Source of the DNA: Alteromonas abrolhosensis
Lineage (GTDB): Bacteria; Pseudomonadota; Gammaproteobacteria; Enterobacterales; Alteromonadaceae
Length of the DNA stretch: 64,000 nucleotides
Assembly: GCF_001953635.1 (NCBI RefSeq)
Contig: NZ_MEJH01000009.1
Location: forward strand, 1-64,000
Reading direction: 5' to 3'
Of the stretch, positions 32,446-42,891 are shown piece after piece. How positions within the stretch are numbered: the first letter of the stretch is position 1; the number at the start of each line of letters is the position of its first letter. Below the pieces are notes generated by a model. The model ran no database searches. It was not told the origin of the DNA and saw only the letters and a program-made list of their open reading frames with translations. The position numbers were made by a program, and so were the translations under genes.

Positions 32446-35043
32446 TTATAGCTTATCTTGTAACCAAGCGTTAACCGAATCTAACGCTTGGCCTAAGTTT
32501 TCAGGCTGATCACCGCCGGCCTGTGCCATATCTGGACGACCGCCCCCTTTGCCACCTACTTGAGATGCGACAAAGTTAACAAGCTCGCCCGCTTTAACTT
32601 TACTTGTGAGGTTTTTAGTAACGCCAGCAATTAGATTCACTTTCGCGTCATTAGCCACACCTAATACTACGATCCCTTCACCAATTCGGTTTTTAATGTC
32701 GTCCATCATTGAACGCAATGACTTCGCTTCAACACCTTCCAAATTAGCAATAAGAACTTTAACGCCATTTATCTCTAATGCATTACTAAGCATATCAGCA
32801 CCTTGCTGACTCGCCAGTTTTTGTTTCGCAGAATTGAGCGCTTTTTCTAGTTCTTTAGTCTGATTTTGTAGAGAAACTACGCGATCGAGTACATTTTGGC
32901 TGTCTGTTTTTAATAATGCAGACAATGAAGACAGTGTTGCTTGCTGTGTTTGCACAACTTCAAGTGCGTGTTCTCCAGTAACCGCTTCAATACGTCGAAC
33001 GCCCGATGCAATACCCGCTTCACTGGTAATTTTGAACAAACCTATGTCACCAGTACGCGTAACATGAGTACCACCACATAACTCAACAGAGAATGGCCCC
33101 ATGGTTACCACACGAACTTTTTCGTCGTACTTTTCGCCAAACAGCGCCATAGCGCCTGATGCTTTGGCTTCATCTAAATCCATGAGTTCAGTTGCTAACG
33201 TGTGATTTGCACGAATTTCTTGGTTAACTCGTCTTTCAATCTCAGCAAGCTGCTCAGCCGTTACCGCCTCAAAATGCGAGAAGTCAAAACGCATGCGCGG
33301 CGCTTCAACCAATGAACCTTTCTGAGTTACGTGCTCACCTAAAATTTCACGCAGTGCTGCATGAAGTAAATGCGTTGCGCTGTGGTTCTTTTTAATGGCT
33401 TCACGATTTGCTGCATCAATCGCTGCGGTTGCCGTATCACCTTTAGATACCGAACCTTTAGCAATACCTTTGTGTGCAAACGCATTACCCATTTTTTGGG
33501 TGTCGGTAACAATGAATTCACCGTTTGCCACGCGAAGCACACCTTTATCTCCAGCCTGACCACCGCTTTCAGCGTAGAACGGTGTGCTGTCTAATACCAC
33601 AACGCCTTCTTGACCGTCTTCAAGCTTCTCAACAAACGCATTGTCGGCGATAAGTTCAACCACATTCGCCTGGCCTTCTACATCGGTGTACCCGGTAAAT
33701 GAGGTTGTGTGGTCAATGGCGAGTTTACTATTGTAGTCTGCACCAAAGTTGCTAGCCTGCTGTGCACGGGCACGCTGTGCTTGCATAGCGGCTTCAAAAC
33801 CTTCTTCGTCAATCTTAAGGTCGTGCTCACGTGCTACATCATTGGTTAAGTCAGTAGGGAAACCATAGGTGTCGTAAAGCTTGAACACTACGTCACCCGG
33901 CACTGTGTCGCCTTCTAAGGTTTCTAACGTATCGTTTAGAATAGCCATACCACGGGCTAGTGTTTTGCTAAACTGCTCTTCTTCAACACGCAGTACTTTT
34001 TCAATTACCGGTAGCTGGTCTACAAGTTCTGGGTATGCTTCACCCATTTCTTTTGCAAGTGATGCCACAAGCTTGTAGAAGAAGATATCGTTTGCGCCAA
34101 GCTGATAGCCGTGGCGAACAGCTCGACGGATAATGCGGCGTAATACGTATCCGCGCCCTTCATTCGATGGCATAACACCATCGCAAATTAAGAAGCTGCA
34201 CGAGCGAATGTGATCGGCAATAACCCGAAGTGACTTGTTCTCTAAATCTTCGCTACCAACAATTGATGCTGCCGATTTGATCAAGTTTTGGAAAAGGTCG
34301 ATTTCGTAGTTGCTGTGCACGTTTTGCAAAATAGCGGAAATACGCTCAAGACCCATACCGGTATCGATAGAAGGCTTTGGTAGTGGCTCCATAGTACCGT
34401 CAGCTTGTTTATTAAACTGCATGAATACCAGGTTCCAAATTTCGATAAAACGGTCGCCATCTTCTTCCGGTGTTCCCGGAGGACCACCCCAAATGTGAGC
34501 ACCGTGATCGTAAAAGATTTCAGAACAAGGGCCACATGGACCGGTATCGCCCATAGACCAGAAGTTATCTGACGTGCTAATGCGAATAATCTTTTCTTTT
34601 GGCACGCCAATGTGGTTTTCCCAGATGTCGAACGCTTCGTCATCTTCTGAATAAACGGTGACTAAGAGCTTTTCTTTTGGCAAACCAATTTCTTTGGTAA
34701 GGAAATTCCACGCAAACTCTATCGCTTCTTTTTTGAAATAATCGCCAAAGCTGAAGTTACCCAGCATTTCAAAAAAGGTATGGTGACGAGCGGTATAACC
34801 TACATTCTCAAGGTCATTATGCTTACCACCTGCGCGAACGCAGCGCTGCGATGATACCGCACGGGTATAACTGCGCTTTTCCGCACCTAAGAAGCAGTCT
34901 TTAAACTGGTTCATGCCCGCGTTGGTAAAAAGAAGTGTGGGATCATCTGCCGGTACCAGTGACGAGCTCGCCACCGCTTGGTGGCCATGGCTTTTAAAAT
35001 AATCGATAAACTTGTTACGTAAGTCAGCAGTTGATAATGTCAT
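32446..35043 (-). CDS. alaS: alanyl-tRNA synthetase
   Basis: 865 residues with the usual order: class II catalytic domain (about 1-240, RKFIDYF-type start, [14 protein letters not shown], and GAGMNQFKD-like motif [14 protein letters not shown]), tRNA-recognition helices (250-450), editing domain with [11 protein letters not shown] and SVELCGGTH zinc/deacylation residues (about 555-670), and C-terminal DHHA1 domain with [15 protein letters not shown]. Charges tRNA-Ala and hydrolyses Ser- and Gly-tRNA-Ala. It is intact and complete, and csrA follows on the same strand. Confidence 0.97.
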   Translation of the reverse strand: MTLSTADLRNKFIDYFKSHGHQAVASSSLVPADDPTLLFTNAGMNQFKDCFLGAEKRSYTRAVSSQRCVRAGGKHNDLENVGYTARHHTFFEMLGNFSFGDYFKKEAIEFAWNFLTKEIGLPKEKLLVTVYSEDDEAFDIWENHIGVPKEKIIRISTSDNFWSMGDTGPCGPCSEIFYDHGAHIWGGPPGTPEEDGDRFIEIWNLVFMQFNKQADGTMEPLPKPSIDTGMGLERISAILQNVHSNYEIDLFQNLIKSAASIVGSEDLENKSLRVIADHIRSCSFLICDGVMPSNEGRGYVLRRIIRRAVRHGYQLGANDIFFYKLVASLAKEMGEAYPELVDQLPVIEKVLRVEEEQFSKTLARGMAILNDTLETLEGDTVPGDVVFKLYDTYGFPTDLTNDVAREHDLKIDEEGFEAAMQAQRARAQQASNFGADYNSKLAIDHTTSFTGYTDVEGQANVVELIADNAFVEKLEDGQEGVVVLDSTPFYAESGGQAGDKGVLRVANGEFIVTDTQKMGNAFAHKGIAKGSVSKGDTATAAIDAANREAIKKNHSATHLLHAALREILGEHVTQKGSLVEAPRMRFDFSHFEAVTAEQLAEIERRVNQEIRANHTLATELMDLDEAKASGAMALFGEKYDEKVRVVTMGPFSVELCGGTHVTRTGDIGLFKITSEAGIASGVRRIEAVTGEHALEVVQTQQATLSSLSALLKTDSQNVLDRVVSLQNQTKELEKALNSAKQKLASQQGADMLSNALEINGVKVLIANLEGVEAKSLRSMMDDIKNRIGEGIVVLGVANDAKVNLIAGVTKNLTSKVKAGELVNFVASQVGGKGGGRPDMAQAGGDQPENLGQALDSVNAWLQDKL

Positions 35044-35356
35044 TGAAAACCTAACTTCCTTTATTCTATTTTTGAAACGTGCGATTTGCCTGTTCTAATG
35101 AGCCTTATAATCGGGGCGTTTCGCTAATACACAACACGCCAATCTCCGCTATATTTCTCTGGATAATTAAAATGCACACAAATTTGCGCAACGATACCAT
35201 GGATAGCGCAATTTTGTTAAGTGTAACGGGGGTAAGATAGGCTCAAATTTCACTTTAAATCGACGAAAATAGCCAGTATTCACAAAACGAATCGCCGAGA
35301 GCCCATATTTACAAGGCAACATGGGCGATAACCCAGCCATTCGTGCCAGAGCCGTT
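35044..35356. other. intergenic region between recX and alaS
   Basis: About 310 bases holding the alaS promoter region on the minus strand. A short GCCCAT / ATGGGC pair near 35301-35328 lacks a T run. No gene or known motif is seen. Confidence 0.4.
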
Positions 35357-35815
35357 TTAGCTAGATTCGTTTGCGCTTACCGCATATTCAATGTGTTCCT
35401 GATAAAAACCGCGATACTGAAGAAACTGTTTCTGCTTTTGCCTCAACGCGAATTCGGTTTCATAGAATTCACCAAACTTTTTCTCTTTTACTTTCTTAGC
35501 GCTTTCAAACCAGTCAGCGTCAATCTCTTTCATTGCGTATTCTGCGGTACTCTCATCTACACCGGATTGCTGTAAGTCTAATTTTATCGCGCGAGGCCCC
35601 TTCCCTTTCAAGTACAGAGCGCGAGCTCGGCTTTCGGCAAATCGCGCATCGCTTTGAATATCAGCATCTCTGAATTCCTCCAGAATAGGCATGAAAGCAT
35701 CACTCGCTATTCCCTTCTGCTGTAACTTTCCCATGATCTCGTTAAAGCTATGCTCTCGTCGTGCCAGCATGCGAGTAATCGCGTCGGTAATGATTTTTCG
35801 GTCGAACTCTGACAT
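35357..35815 (-). CDS. recX: regulatory protein RecX
   Basis: 152 residues of the RecX family: ITRMLARREHSFNEIMGKLQQKG near the start, DADIQSDARFAESRARAL, and KQKQFLQYRGF at the end. RecX binds inside the RecA filament groove and limits its growth. The family normally sits right behind recA, but here the upstream gene is on the other strand, so recX is separated from recA. A GTG at 35908 with AGAGG upstream would add 31 residues; the shorter start fits the family better. Confidence 0.88.
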   Translation of the reverse strand: MSEFDRKIITDAITRMLARREHSFNEIMGKLQQKGIASDAFMPILEEFRDADIQSDARFAESRARALYLKGKGPRAIKLDLQQSGVDESTAEYAMKEIDADWFESAKKVKEKKFGEFYETEFALRQKQKQFLQYRGFYQEHIEYAVSANESS

Positions 35816-35933
35816 TTTTGTAAGCTTACTCTTCTGTATTAAACGTAGAAACCGCGTTATTTTAGCGTTAAATACTCGTACATTGCGACTATCTAACGTT
35901 TTACGCACTTAACCTCTACATGATGTAAATTGC

Positions 35934-37259
35934 ATGACAGCATCTGACTATCGCATAACAATAATAGATTCGATTGAACAGTTCTCTAAAGAGCGCTGGC
36001 AAAATCTCGCAAAGGAAGCGGGCCCTTTCCTTTCTTATGAATTTTTGCATGCGCTAGAACGCAGCGGTTCGTGTTGCAATGAATCTGGATGGCAACCTTG
36101 TCATATCGCTATAGCGAAAGGTCAGCATGAGGCTGCAAATCTTGTTATTCCTGGCTACCTGAAAACTCACAGCTACGGTGAATACGTTTTTGACCACGCT
36201 TGGGCTAATGCTTATGCACAGCACGGTCTCGATTATTATCCTAAATGGATATCGGCCATCCCCTTCACGCCTGTAACTGGTCCAAGGCTGCTTTGTGATG
36301 GGCACATTGTGCTTACTCCGGCTCTTTTACACGAACTGGAAGATACGGTGGCAACGTACGTAGAATCCGTATTTGGTGAAACCTTATCTTCTTTTCACTG
36401 GTTATTCCCAAATGAAAGCACATCGGCTCAAATCACCAGTAGCGGTACCCACAAGGCAAATGATTTATCCGATGACTTATCCATTGAACGACTTCGAGAT
36501 CAATCCGACACGCTAAACCGCTACCTGACCCGATACGCGGTACAGTTTCAGTGGCATAACTACGGCTATAATGATTTCAATGATTTTCTAAATGCGCTTA
36601 CCTCCCGCAAAAGGAAAGATATCAAGAAAAGTCGACGCAAACTAAACGAGCAAGGCGTCCGCTTCACCCATCATACCGGCAGTGAGATTAGCCCAGAGAC
36701 ATTGCAGTTTTTCACAAAGTGTTACAAAGCAACCTATTTAAAACGAAGCGGTCACGTGGGATATTTAAATGATGCCTTCTTTGAGCAGCTTGTCGAGAGC
36801 ATGAGCGACAACATGCTTATAGTGACGGCAATAGAGAATGAGGTAGCGGTAGCCAGCGCCCTCTTTTTCTACGATGATACAGGACTGTATGGCAGATACT
36901 GGGGAGCGCTGAAAGAAATAGACGGGCTACATTTTGCCTGCTGTTATTTTGAAGGCATTGAATTTGCCATTGCGAAAAAGCTGCCGCTATTTAACCCCGG
37001 CACCCAGGGTGAACATAAAATACTTCGCGGCTTCGAGCCCATTTATTGCCGTTCACATCACAAATTACAACACGGGTCGTTTCACACAGCTGTAGCAGAC
37101 TTTTTACAGCGAGAAACGCCGCACATCACAAGCTATTTTAATCAGGCACGGAATGCTTTACCGTTTAACAAGGAATTTGTGCCTACTTTAAAAACAACGA
37201 GTGTCACTGCACCTAACGACGACACTTATAATCACAACGAGAAAAATGATGAAATATAA
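35934..37259 (+). CDS. COG3146/DUF482 GNAT-fold protein (FemAB-like)
   Basis: 441 residues. Belongs to the family annotated as peptidogalycan biosynthesis/recognition, with the characteristic C-terminal block PLFNPGTQGEHKILRGFEPI and GPFLSYEFLHALERSG near the N-terminus. The fold is two GNAT domains like FemA/B aminoacyltransferases, but the reaction is unproven. Divergent from recX. Its stop overlaps the start of the M13 peptidase lipoprotein, suggesting a functional link at the envelope. Confidence 0.85.
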   Translation: MTASDYRITIIDSIEQFSKERWQNLAKEAGPFLSYEFLHALERSGSCCNESGWQPCHIAIAKGQHEAANLVIPGYLKTHSYGEYVFDHAWANAYAQHGLDYYPKWISAIPFTPVTGPRLLCDGHIVLTPALLHELEDTVATYVESVFGETLSSFHWLFPNESTSAQITSSGTHKANDLSDDLSIERLRDQSDTLNRYLTRYAVQFQWHNYGYNDFNDFLNALTSRKRKDIKKSRRKLNEQGVRFTHHTGSEISPETLQFFTKCYKATYLKRSGHVGYLNDAFFEQLVESMSDNMLIVTAIENEVAVASALFFYDDTGLYGRYWGALKEIDGLHFACCYFEGIEFAIAKKLPLFNPGTQGEHKILRGFEPIYCRSHHKLQHGSFHTAVADFLQRETPHITSYFNQARNALPFNKEFVPTLKTTSVTAPNDDTYNHNEKNDEI

Positions 37260-39324
37260 ACTTCTTGCCGTAGCGATTGCGGCATCTTTAGGCCTTGCAG
37301 GTTGTGGCCAACCTGAACAAACAAAAGACCAAACGAGCAGTGTTGAAGCGCCAGAGATGAAGGGCGAAGCTGAGCTAGGATCTTTTGGCGTAGATTTAAC
37401 CGCTCGCAACGAAGCGGTAAAACCTGGTGACGACTTCTTTATGTACGCTAGCGGTACATGGTACGACAACTACGAGTTACCCGCTGATAAAACTCGCTAC
37501 GGCGCATTTACTGGTCTTGCCGAGCGCAGTGAAGAGCAAGTTAAGAACATCATTGACGGTCTAATGGAAAAGTCTTCGCTGAATGCAGAAGAGAAGCTTG
37601 TTCACGACTTTTTCGTTGCTTACATGGATACCGATACCATCAACGAAAAAGGTATTGAGCCGATTAAAGACGTACTAACCTCTATTGATAGCATTGAGAA
37701 TAGAACTGACCTAACCAAAGCGTTTGGTAATAGCTGGTTGGTAGGTTCAAGCACACCAATTTACGGTGGCATGTGGTACAACCGTCTTGACCCGAACGAA
37801 TACCAGTTAAGTGTTGGCGTAGGTGGCTTAGGTCTTCCTGATCGCGATTACTACCTAAGTGATAGCGAACGTTTTGTTAAGATTCGTGAAGCTTACGTAG
37901 CACACATCGAGCAAATGCTTAATTTTGCAGGCGAAGAAAACGCAGCCGAAAAAGCAGCAAACATTCTTGCTCTTGAAACACAAATTGCAGAAATTCAGTG
38001 GCCTCGCGAAAAACGCCGTGACCGCGACCTTACACTTAATCAAATTGAGCGTAGCAAACTGTCTGACGAATACCCTGGCTTTGATTGGGACACGTACTTT
38101 GCTCAAACTGGTTATAAGGTACCTGAGCTGAATATTACACAGCCTGAGCCAGTAAAAGACGTTATTAAGATTATTAACGAAGCTGATCTAGCTGATTGGA
38201 AGTCGTACTTGAAGTATCACACTATTTCAAATAATGCGGACTTCCTTTCTGAAGATATCTACCTAGCCAACTTTGACTTCTTTGGTCGCACACTAAGCGG
38301 TCAGCAAGAGCCTCGTCCTCGTTGGAAGCGTGCAGTGAGCCAAATGTCTGGTACTGAATCACTTGGTTTTGCTATCGGTAAGATTTACGTGAACGAATAC
38401 TTCCCAGAAAGCTCAAAAGAGCAGATGGCAGAGCTGGTTGAGAACTTGCGTACAGCACTAGGTGAGCGTATTGAGAACCTAGACTGGATGAGCGAAGAAA
38501 CCAAGGTAAATGCCAAAGAAAAGCTTATGGCATTTAACCCTAAAATTGGCTACCCAGACGAATGGCAGTCTTTTGATGGCGTAACAATTAGCGACAAGGA
38601 CTTAGTGGGCAATGTTCGTAACCTACGTACATTCTTCCAAGACCAGTCAGTAGAGCGCGAGCTAGAGAAAACGGATCGCAACCGCTGGGGTATGACACCG
38701 CAGCGCGTTAACGCCTACTACAATAGCTCGTTTAATGAAATTGTATTCCCAGCGGCTATTTTACAACCGCCATTCTTTGATCCAAATGCCGACGCAGCCG
38801 TGAACTACGGTGCAATCGGTGCGGTTATTGGACACGAGATGGGACACGGGTTTGACGACCAAGGCTCGAAGTCAGATGCAAACGGTATTCAGCGTAACTG
38901 GTGGACCGATGCCGACCGCGCAGCGTTTGAAGAAAAAGCAGATATGCTAGCCGAGCAATACAGCCAGTACGAGCCTATCGAAGGCAACTTCGTAAATGGT
39001 CGCAACAGCTTGGGTGAAAATATTGGTGACGTTGGCGGTCTAGCTATGGCTTACCACGCCTACAAACTTAGCCTTAACGGCAAAGAAGCGCCGGTAATTG
39101 ACGGCCTAACAGGCGATCAGCGTTTCTTCCTTGCATGGGCACAAGTGTGGAAAGAAAAACGCACTGAAGAAAGCATGCTGAATCAACTTCGCGCAGGTAC
39201 ACACGCGCCAGGTCGTTATCGTGCACAAGCGCCAAGAAACCATGATGCATGGTATGAAGCGTTTGACGTGAAACCAGGTGATGCACTTTATCTTGCGCCT
39301 GAAGAGCGCGTAAGAATTTGGTAA
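37246..39324 (+). CDS. M13-family zinc metallopeptidase lipoprotein (neprilysin/PepO-like)
   Basis: 692 residues. Lipobox LGLAGC about 20 residues in, then Peptidase_M13_N and the catalytic M13 domain with VIGHEMGHGFDDQGS (HExxH zinc site), NSLGENIGDVGGLAMAYHAY (third zinc ligand Glu) and a C-terminal RVRIW. Likely a membrane-anchored periplasmic or surface endopeptidase. The ATG at 37246 (or 37249) gives a proper signal peptide; it overlaps the upstream gene by 14 bases. Confidence 0.93.
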   Translation: MMKYKLLAVAIAASLGLAGCGQPEQTKDQTSSVEAPEMKGEAELGSFGVDLTARNEAVKPGDDFFMYASGTWYDNYELPADKTRYGAFTGLAERSEEQVKNIIDGLMEKSSLNAEEKLVHDFFVAYMDTDTINEKGIEPIKDVLTSIDSIENRTDLTKAFGNSWLVGSSTPIYGGMWYNRLDPNEYQLSVGVGGLGLPDRDYYLSDSERFVKIREAYVAHIEQMLNFAGEENAAEKAANILALETQIAEIQWPREKRRDRDLTLNQIERSKLSDEYPGFDWDTYFAQTGYKVPELNITQPEPVKDVIKIINEADLADWKSYLKYHTISNNADFLSEDIYLANFDFFGRTLSGQQEPRPRWKRAVSQMSGTESLGFAIGKIYVNEYFPESSKEQMAELVENLRTALGERIENLDWMSEETKVNAKEKLMAFNPKIGYPDEWQSFDGVTISDKDLVGNVRNLRTFFQDQSVERELEKTDRNRWGMTPQRVNAYYNSSFNEIVFPAAILQPPFFDPNADAAVNYGAIGAVIGHEMGHGFDDQGSKSDANGIQRNWWTDADRAAFEEKADMLAEQYSQYEPIEGNFVNGRNSLGENIGDVGGLAMAYHAYKLSLNGKEAPVIDGLTGDQRFFLAWAQVWKEKRTEESMLNQLRAGTHAPGRYRAQAPRNHDAWYEAFDVKPGDALYLAPEERVRIW

Positions 39325-39437
39325 CTTGTTGAGTTAACCACTTAGTGAGCACATGTTAGCTTTTCGCGCCGGATAGCGATTTGTATCTGGCGACAATTAC
39401 GCTAACCATGCAGTCCATTTAAAGAGTGTAGATAATT

Positions 39438-39475
39438 AAAAAGGGCGGTTCGATTTATCTCGAACCGCCCTTTTT
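39438..39475. terminator. strong bidirectional terminator
   Basis: A perfect 16-bp stem (AAAAAGGGCGGTTCGA and its complement, six-base loop) with T runs in both directions, between the M13 peptidase and the convergent BetI-like gene. Confidence 0.93.
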
Positions 39476-39565
39476 ATTTTATTAGTCAGCATTCATTCGG
39501 TGGTTTTTCTAAAGCAGCAAGCGCTTATTTATCTTGCGGTTACTTTTTATCTGCCTTATACCTGT

Positions 39566-40141
39566 CTATCTTCCGTATTGAGCAACTAAATCACGAACGT
39601 ACTGTTTACAGCGGGCTACAGCCTCTGAAAAGTCACCGTTTCCTACGCTGCCCATGGAGTAACGTAACCAATAGCCATCAATCAATGCTGCAGTAGACGA
39701 AGCGGCATTTTTAACTTGCTCGGGCTGAAGTAGCTTGCGGTAGCTAAACGCTAAATTACGTTCTAAACGTTTGTGGTTAATACACTGCAAACGATGCAAA
39801 CCTTCATTGTGAAGTGACAACGCCCAGAAATTAAACCAGGTATTGGTTGCTGAGCTTGCGCCTTGCGTTTGAGAAAAGTTATTTTCAATGATGAAATCAA
39901 TCCGCTCTAGGGGATCGTCAATGCGCTGTGTAATTTTTAGCGCGTCGAGGAGGTGGCGCATCGTTGCTTCAATTAACCCTTGCTTGTCACCAAAATAGTG
40001 ACTGATTATCCCTGAAGAAAGCCCAGCTCTTTTACTTATTAAGCTAATCGTTGTTCCGTGATAGCCAACTTCTGCCATCACTTCTAGCGTTGCTTCTATT
40101 AACTGTCTCTTGCGAACTGGCTCCATTCCCACCTTGGGCAT
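39566..40141 (-). CDS. BetI-like TetR-family repressor
   Basis: 191 residues starting MPKVGMEPVRKRQLIEATLE, very close to the E. coli BetI N-terminus, with ISKRAGLSSGIISHYFGDKQGLIEATMR as recognition helix region and SSATNTWFNFWALSLH in the ligand domain. BetI represses choline-to-betaine genes and responds to choline. No betA or betB is nearby; the adjacent gene is a TonB receptor on the same strand. Either a paralogue with another ligand, or a control point for uptake. A palindrome resembling BetI sites lies upstream of the receptor. Confidence 0.82.
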   Translation of the reverse strand: MPKVGMEPVRKRQLIEATLEVMAEVGYHGTTISLISKRAGLSSGIISHYFGDKQGLIEATMRHLLDALKITQRIDDPLERIDFIIENNFSQTQGASSATNTWFNFWALSLHNEGLHRLQCINHKRLERNLAFSYRKLLQPEQVKNAASSTAALIDGYWLRYSMGSVGNGDFSEAVARCKQYVRDLVAQYGR

Positions 40142-40214
40142 GCTACAACTCCAAACCTTAAATCTAAAAAATAACCTGCGACAGCACGTTGCCGCCGCAG
40201 GCATGATATCACGA

Positions 40215-42638
40215 TTAAAAGGTTAAGCGTGCGTTGACTGCAACAGCGCGAGGTGCGCCAATCCAAAATGCACCTGGTGCGATGGTAGACGCATAGTCTT
40301 CATCAAACACATTGTTCACTGTTAAGCGGACTTCAAGCTCTTCAACACCTGGGCCGATGTTTTCGATAAAGCCACCAATATAGAAGTCACTAACGATATA
40401 GTCATCAACTTGTGCAGCGTTATCAATATCCAAGTAACGACTATCAACGTACTTGGTAGACAAGCCAGCAAAATAATTATCGCGCGCCCAGTCAAGACTG
40501 ACTACCGCCATAGTGTCTGGCGTACCGATAACGGTATTGCCTTCAATCGCTACCAGCGATACCTCAGGGTTTTCAGCGTCTGCAATAGCAGCTTGGGCAT
40601 CGGCAAGGGTATCGTATTTCGTACCTGAACTACCTACTGTTGCAACGTATTCTGATTCGCTTAAGGTAATAGACGTAAACAACGAGAATTCTTCGGTTAG
40701 CATAATGTCTGCTGAAACTTCAAAACCGCTGGACTCAATACCACCTACGTTCTTGTAACCACCCGCGGCTTCTTCAAGAAAGTCTATACCCTCTGACGTC
40801 TCGTTACTGGTAAATTGAATACGGTCGTTAAACTCAATATTGTAGTAAGTTACGCTGGCATTAAAGCCCGGTGATGCGTAGCGCAAACCTAGGTCAATGT
40901 TGTCAGCAGTTTCAGGCTTTATAAAGCGAAGATCAGTGTCGTTTCGTTCTAGCTGCGCATCTTTAATTGCCGCGAAGTTTTCACCGTAACCCGCGAAAAC
41001 TTCGACTCCTTCAATGGGTAAAGGTGCGACGATACCGGCTGAGAACAATGTATCTGAGTCAGTATTCACTGCTAAGTTATTGGCTGAATCAAAGTTGTCC
41101 GTTTTTTCAATATCGACGTTAAACTTCTTGGCACCCGCACGAATTCGGGCAAAGCCTAGATCAAGCTCATCTTCAACATAATACATTAAGGTATCAACTG
41201 GGAAGGTTCTGTCGTACTGCACCCAGTAAGGCACGTTGTCATAATCTACACTGATAGACGAATTAGTAATTTTGTGCCAATCACGAGACTCACCACGTTC
41301 GTAGTCTTCCCACCAAATACCGAATCGTACCGTATTATCGAAATCGCCAATTTTTGTATACCAGATTGCATCAGCGTTTATACCAATGCGCTCTTTATCA
41401 TAATGAGTGTGACGATAAGAGCCCACTGGAATTGCCCCTTGCTCGTGGCAACCTGGGTCATATTCTGGGCCTGCACCACCATAAGGGAAAGTCAGTGAGC
41501 TTTGGCAACCTTCGATTGGACTTAGTTGATTACCTTGCCTGTCTACAAAGTAAATTTGTCCAAGCTGTTGACCACCGTATACGGTATTACCGACTACAAG
41601 CTCTGAATGACCTTCTGCGCCGTCATCAGTGATATCAACAATGTATGGTGGAACCCACTCCCCGCGGCCTTCGTTGTCGTGATAATACACGTTGGTCATA
41701 AAATCGACTTGGCCAATCGTGAATTCTGCCTGTAGATAGGCAAAAAGATTCTCTCGCAAAGTAGACCACCCTCGACGATATGCCTGATCTTGATAAGGCA
41801 CGCCTGTCCACTCGTCGGTTAACTGGTCCCAGTCTGGGTTTTGTTCATATTGTGCCAGCCCATAAATGCGCTGGTAGTTATCTTCGTGGGTATCGTCGTA
41901 AGACAGGTAACCTGTAAGAGACACATCGTTAACAGTAGAGATAAACTTCATGGCTAAATGATCACGCGTATTCTCTGCTGCTTGCTGCATAAAGTCAGAG
42001 CTTTCTTGACTTGAAAGGCTTATCCACGCGTAGGTATCTTTAAAGATCTCGCCCGTTTCATAACGCACATAATATTTTGACGCATCAAATGAACCCGCAG
42101 TCACACTGGTTATTAAGCCCTGCTCCGCAGACGGGTCAATAGTGGTGAAATTCAGTGTGCCGCCCAGGGCTTCGTGTGAACGGGAAGCGATATCCGCCGT
42201 ACCCTGAGAAACTTCAACGCCTTTCACGTTTTCGGTGTCGATATAGCGGTTTGCTTTTGCGCCACCACCGTAGTTTGAATTACCGTTGGCAATACCGTCT
42301 ACCGTCATACCAATTTGCTGCTCGTTTAGGTTTACTTGAAAGCCACGAATAACAATAGACGTTGACCAGTCATCAGCCCCAAAGGTATCACCTTCGTTGA
42401 TAAGTACACCCGGCAGGTTATCGACAGCGGCTAATACGCTGCTAAGGTTAGCCTGTTGCTTAAACATATCGTCACTGGTTGCGTTGTTTGCGTATGAAAC
42501 GCTTCGCCCAACTACAGTGATTTCTTCTATTCGTTCGTCGTCTGCACGTGTGGTTTCTTCTGCTATTGCTACTGAATGAACGGCCATAGAGGACAGCGCT
42601 GAAAGTACTGCAACCGACAATTTGTTATATGTTTTCAT
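40215..42638 (-). CDS. TonB-dependent outer-membrane receptor, linked to BetI-like repressor
   Basis: 807 residues: signal peptide (MKTYNKL..., cleavage after VAIAE or so), TonB-box-like EEITVVGR near residue 37, plug domain with STSIVIRGFQVNLNEQQIGM, and beta-barrel ending in RLTF. The ATG at 42638 with GGGAAA upstream is chosen; an upstream start 114 bases earlier would wipe out the signal peptide. The substrate is unknown. The shared operon with a BetI-like regulator hints at a quaternary amine or related compound, but this is inference. Confidence 0.9.
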   Translation of the reverse strand: MKTYNKLSVAVLSALSSMAVHSVAIAEETTRADDERIEEITVVGRSVSYANNATSDDMFKQQANLSSVLAAVDNLPGVLINEGDTFGADDWSTSIVIRGFQVNLNEQQIGMTVDGIANGNSNYGGGAKANRYIDTENVKGVEVSQGTADIASRSHEALGGTLNFTTIDPSAEQGLITSVTAGSFDASKYYVRYETGEIFKDTYAWISLSSQESSDFMQQAAENTRDHLAMKFISTVNDVSLTGYLSYDDTHEDNYQRIYGLAQYEQNPDWDQLTDEWTGVPYQDQAYRRGWSTLRENLFAYLQAEFTIGQVDFMTNVYYHDNEGRGEWVPPYIVDITDDGAEGHSELVVGNTVYGGQQLGQIYFVDRQGNQLSPIEGCQSSLTFPYGGAGPEYDPGCHEQGAIPVGSYRHTHYDKERIGINADAIWYTKIGDFDNTVRFGIWWEDYERGESRDWHKITNSSISVDYDNVPYWVQYDRTFPVDTLMYYVEDELDLGFARIRAGAKKFNVDIEKTDNFDSANNLAVNTDSDTLFSAGIVAPLPIEGVEVFAGYGENFAAIKDAQLERNDTDLRFIKPETADNIDLGLRYASPGFNASVTYYNIEFNDRIQFTSNETSEGIDFLEEAAGGYKNVGGIESSGFEVSADIMLTEEFSLFTSITLSESEYVATVGSSGTKYDTLADAQAAIADAENPEVSLVAIEGNTVIGTPDTMAVVSLDWARDNYFAGLSTKYVDSRYLDIDNAAQVDDYIVSDFYIGGFIENIGPGVEELEVRLTVNNVFDEDYASTIAPGAFWIGAPRAVAVNARLTF

Positions 42639-42708
42639 GTGTTTCCCGTAGTAGTTGTGTAATGTTTGATCACTACCATAGGGAGTTATTGTTACAGTTG
42701 CGTTAAGT

Positions 42709-42728
42709 TTAATTGAACAATCAATTAA
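42709..42728. promoter_or_regulatory. palindromic operator upstream of TonB receptor/betI-like operon
   Basis: TTAATTGAACAATCAATTAA is a dyad with perfect 8-bp arms and a 4-base centre, 71 bases before the receptor start codon. The inner AATTGA / TCAATT halves resemble known BetI sites (TTGA-TTCAA type). It is likely bound by the linked repressor. Confidence 0.6.
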
Positions 42729-42833
42729 TAAAAAATGACCAACGTTGACCACTAATAAATCTTAATCAATAGTGAAAACAGAGATTCAGAAATTGCTGCT
42801 TTATAGCAGCTGATTTCAAAGGTGAGATGATAC

Positions 42834-42857
42834 AAAAAAGCCCTCGCTAAGGAGGGC
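42834..42857 (-). terminator. Rho-independent terminator of the SulP/carbonic anhydrase operon
   Basis: Minus strand: GCCCTC, short loop, GAGGGC, then TTTTTT, about 35 bases beyond the SulP stop. Confidence 0.88.
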
Positions 42858-42891
42858 CAAAAGGGAAAGGTTATCTTACCTTGATCTTACT

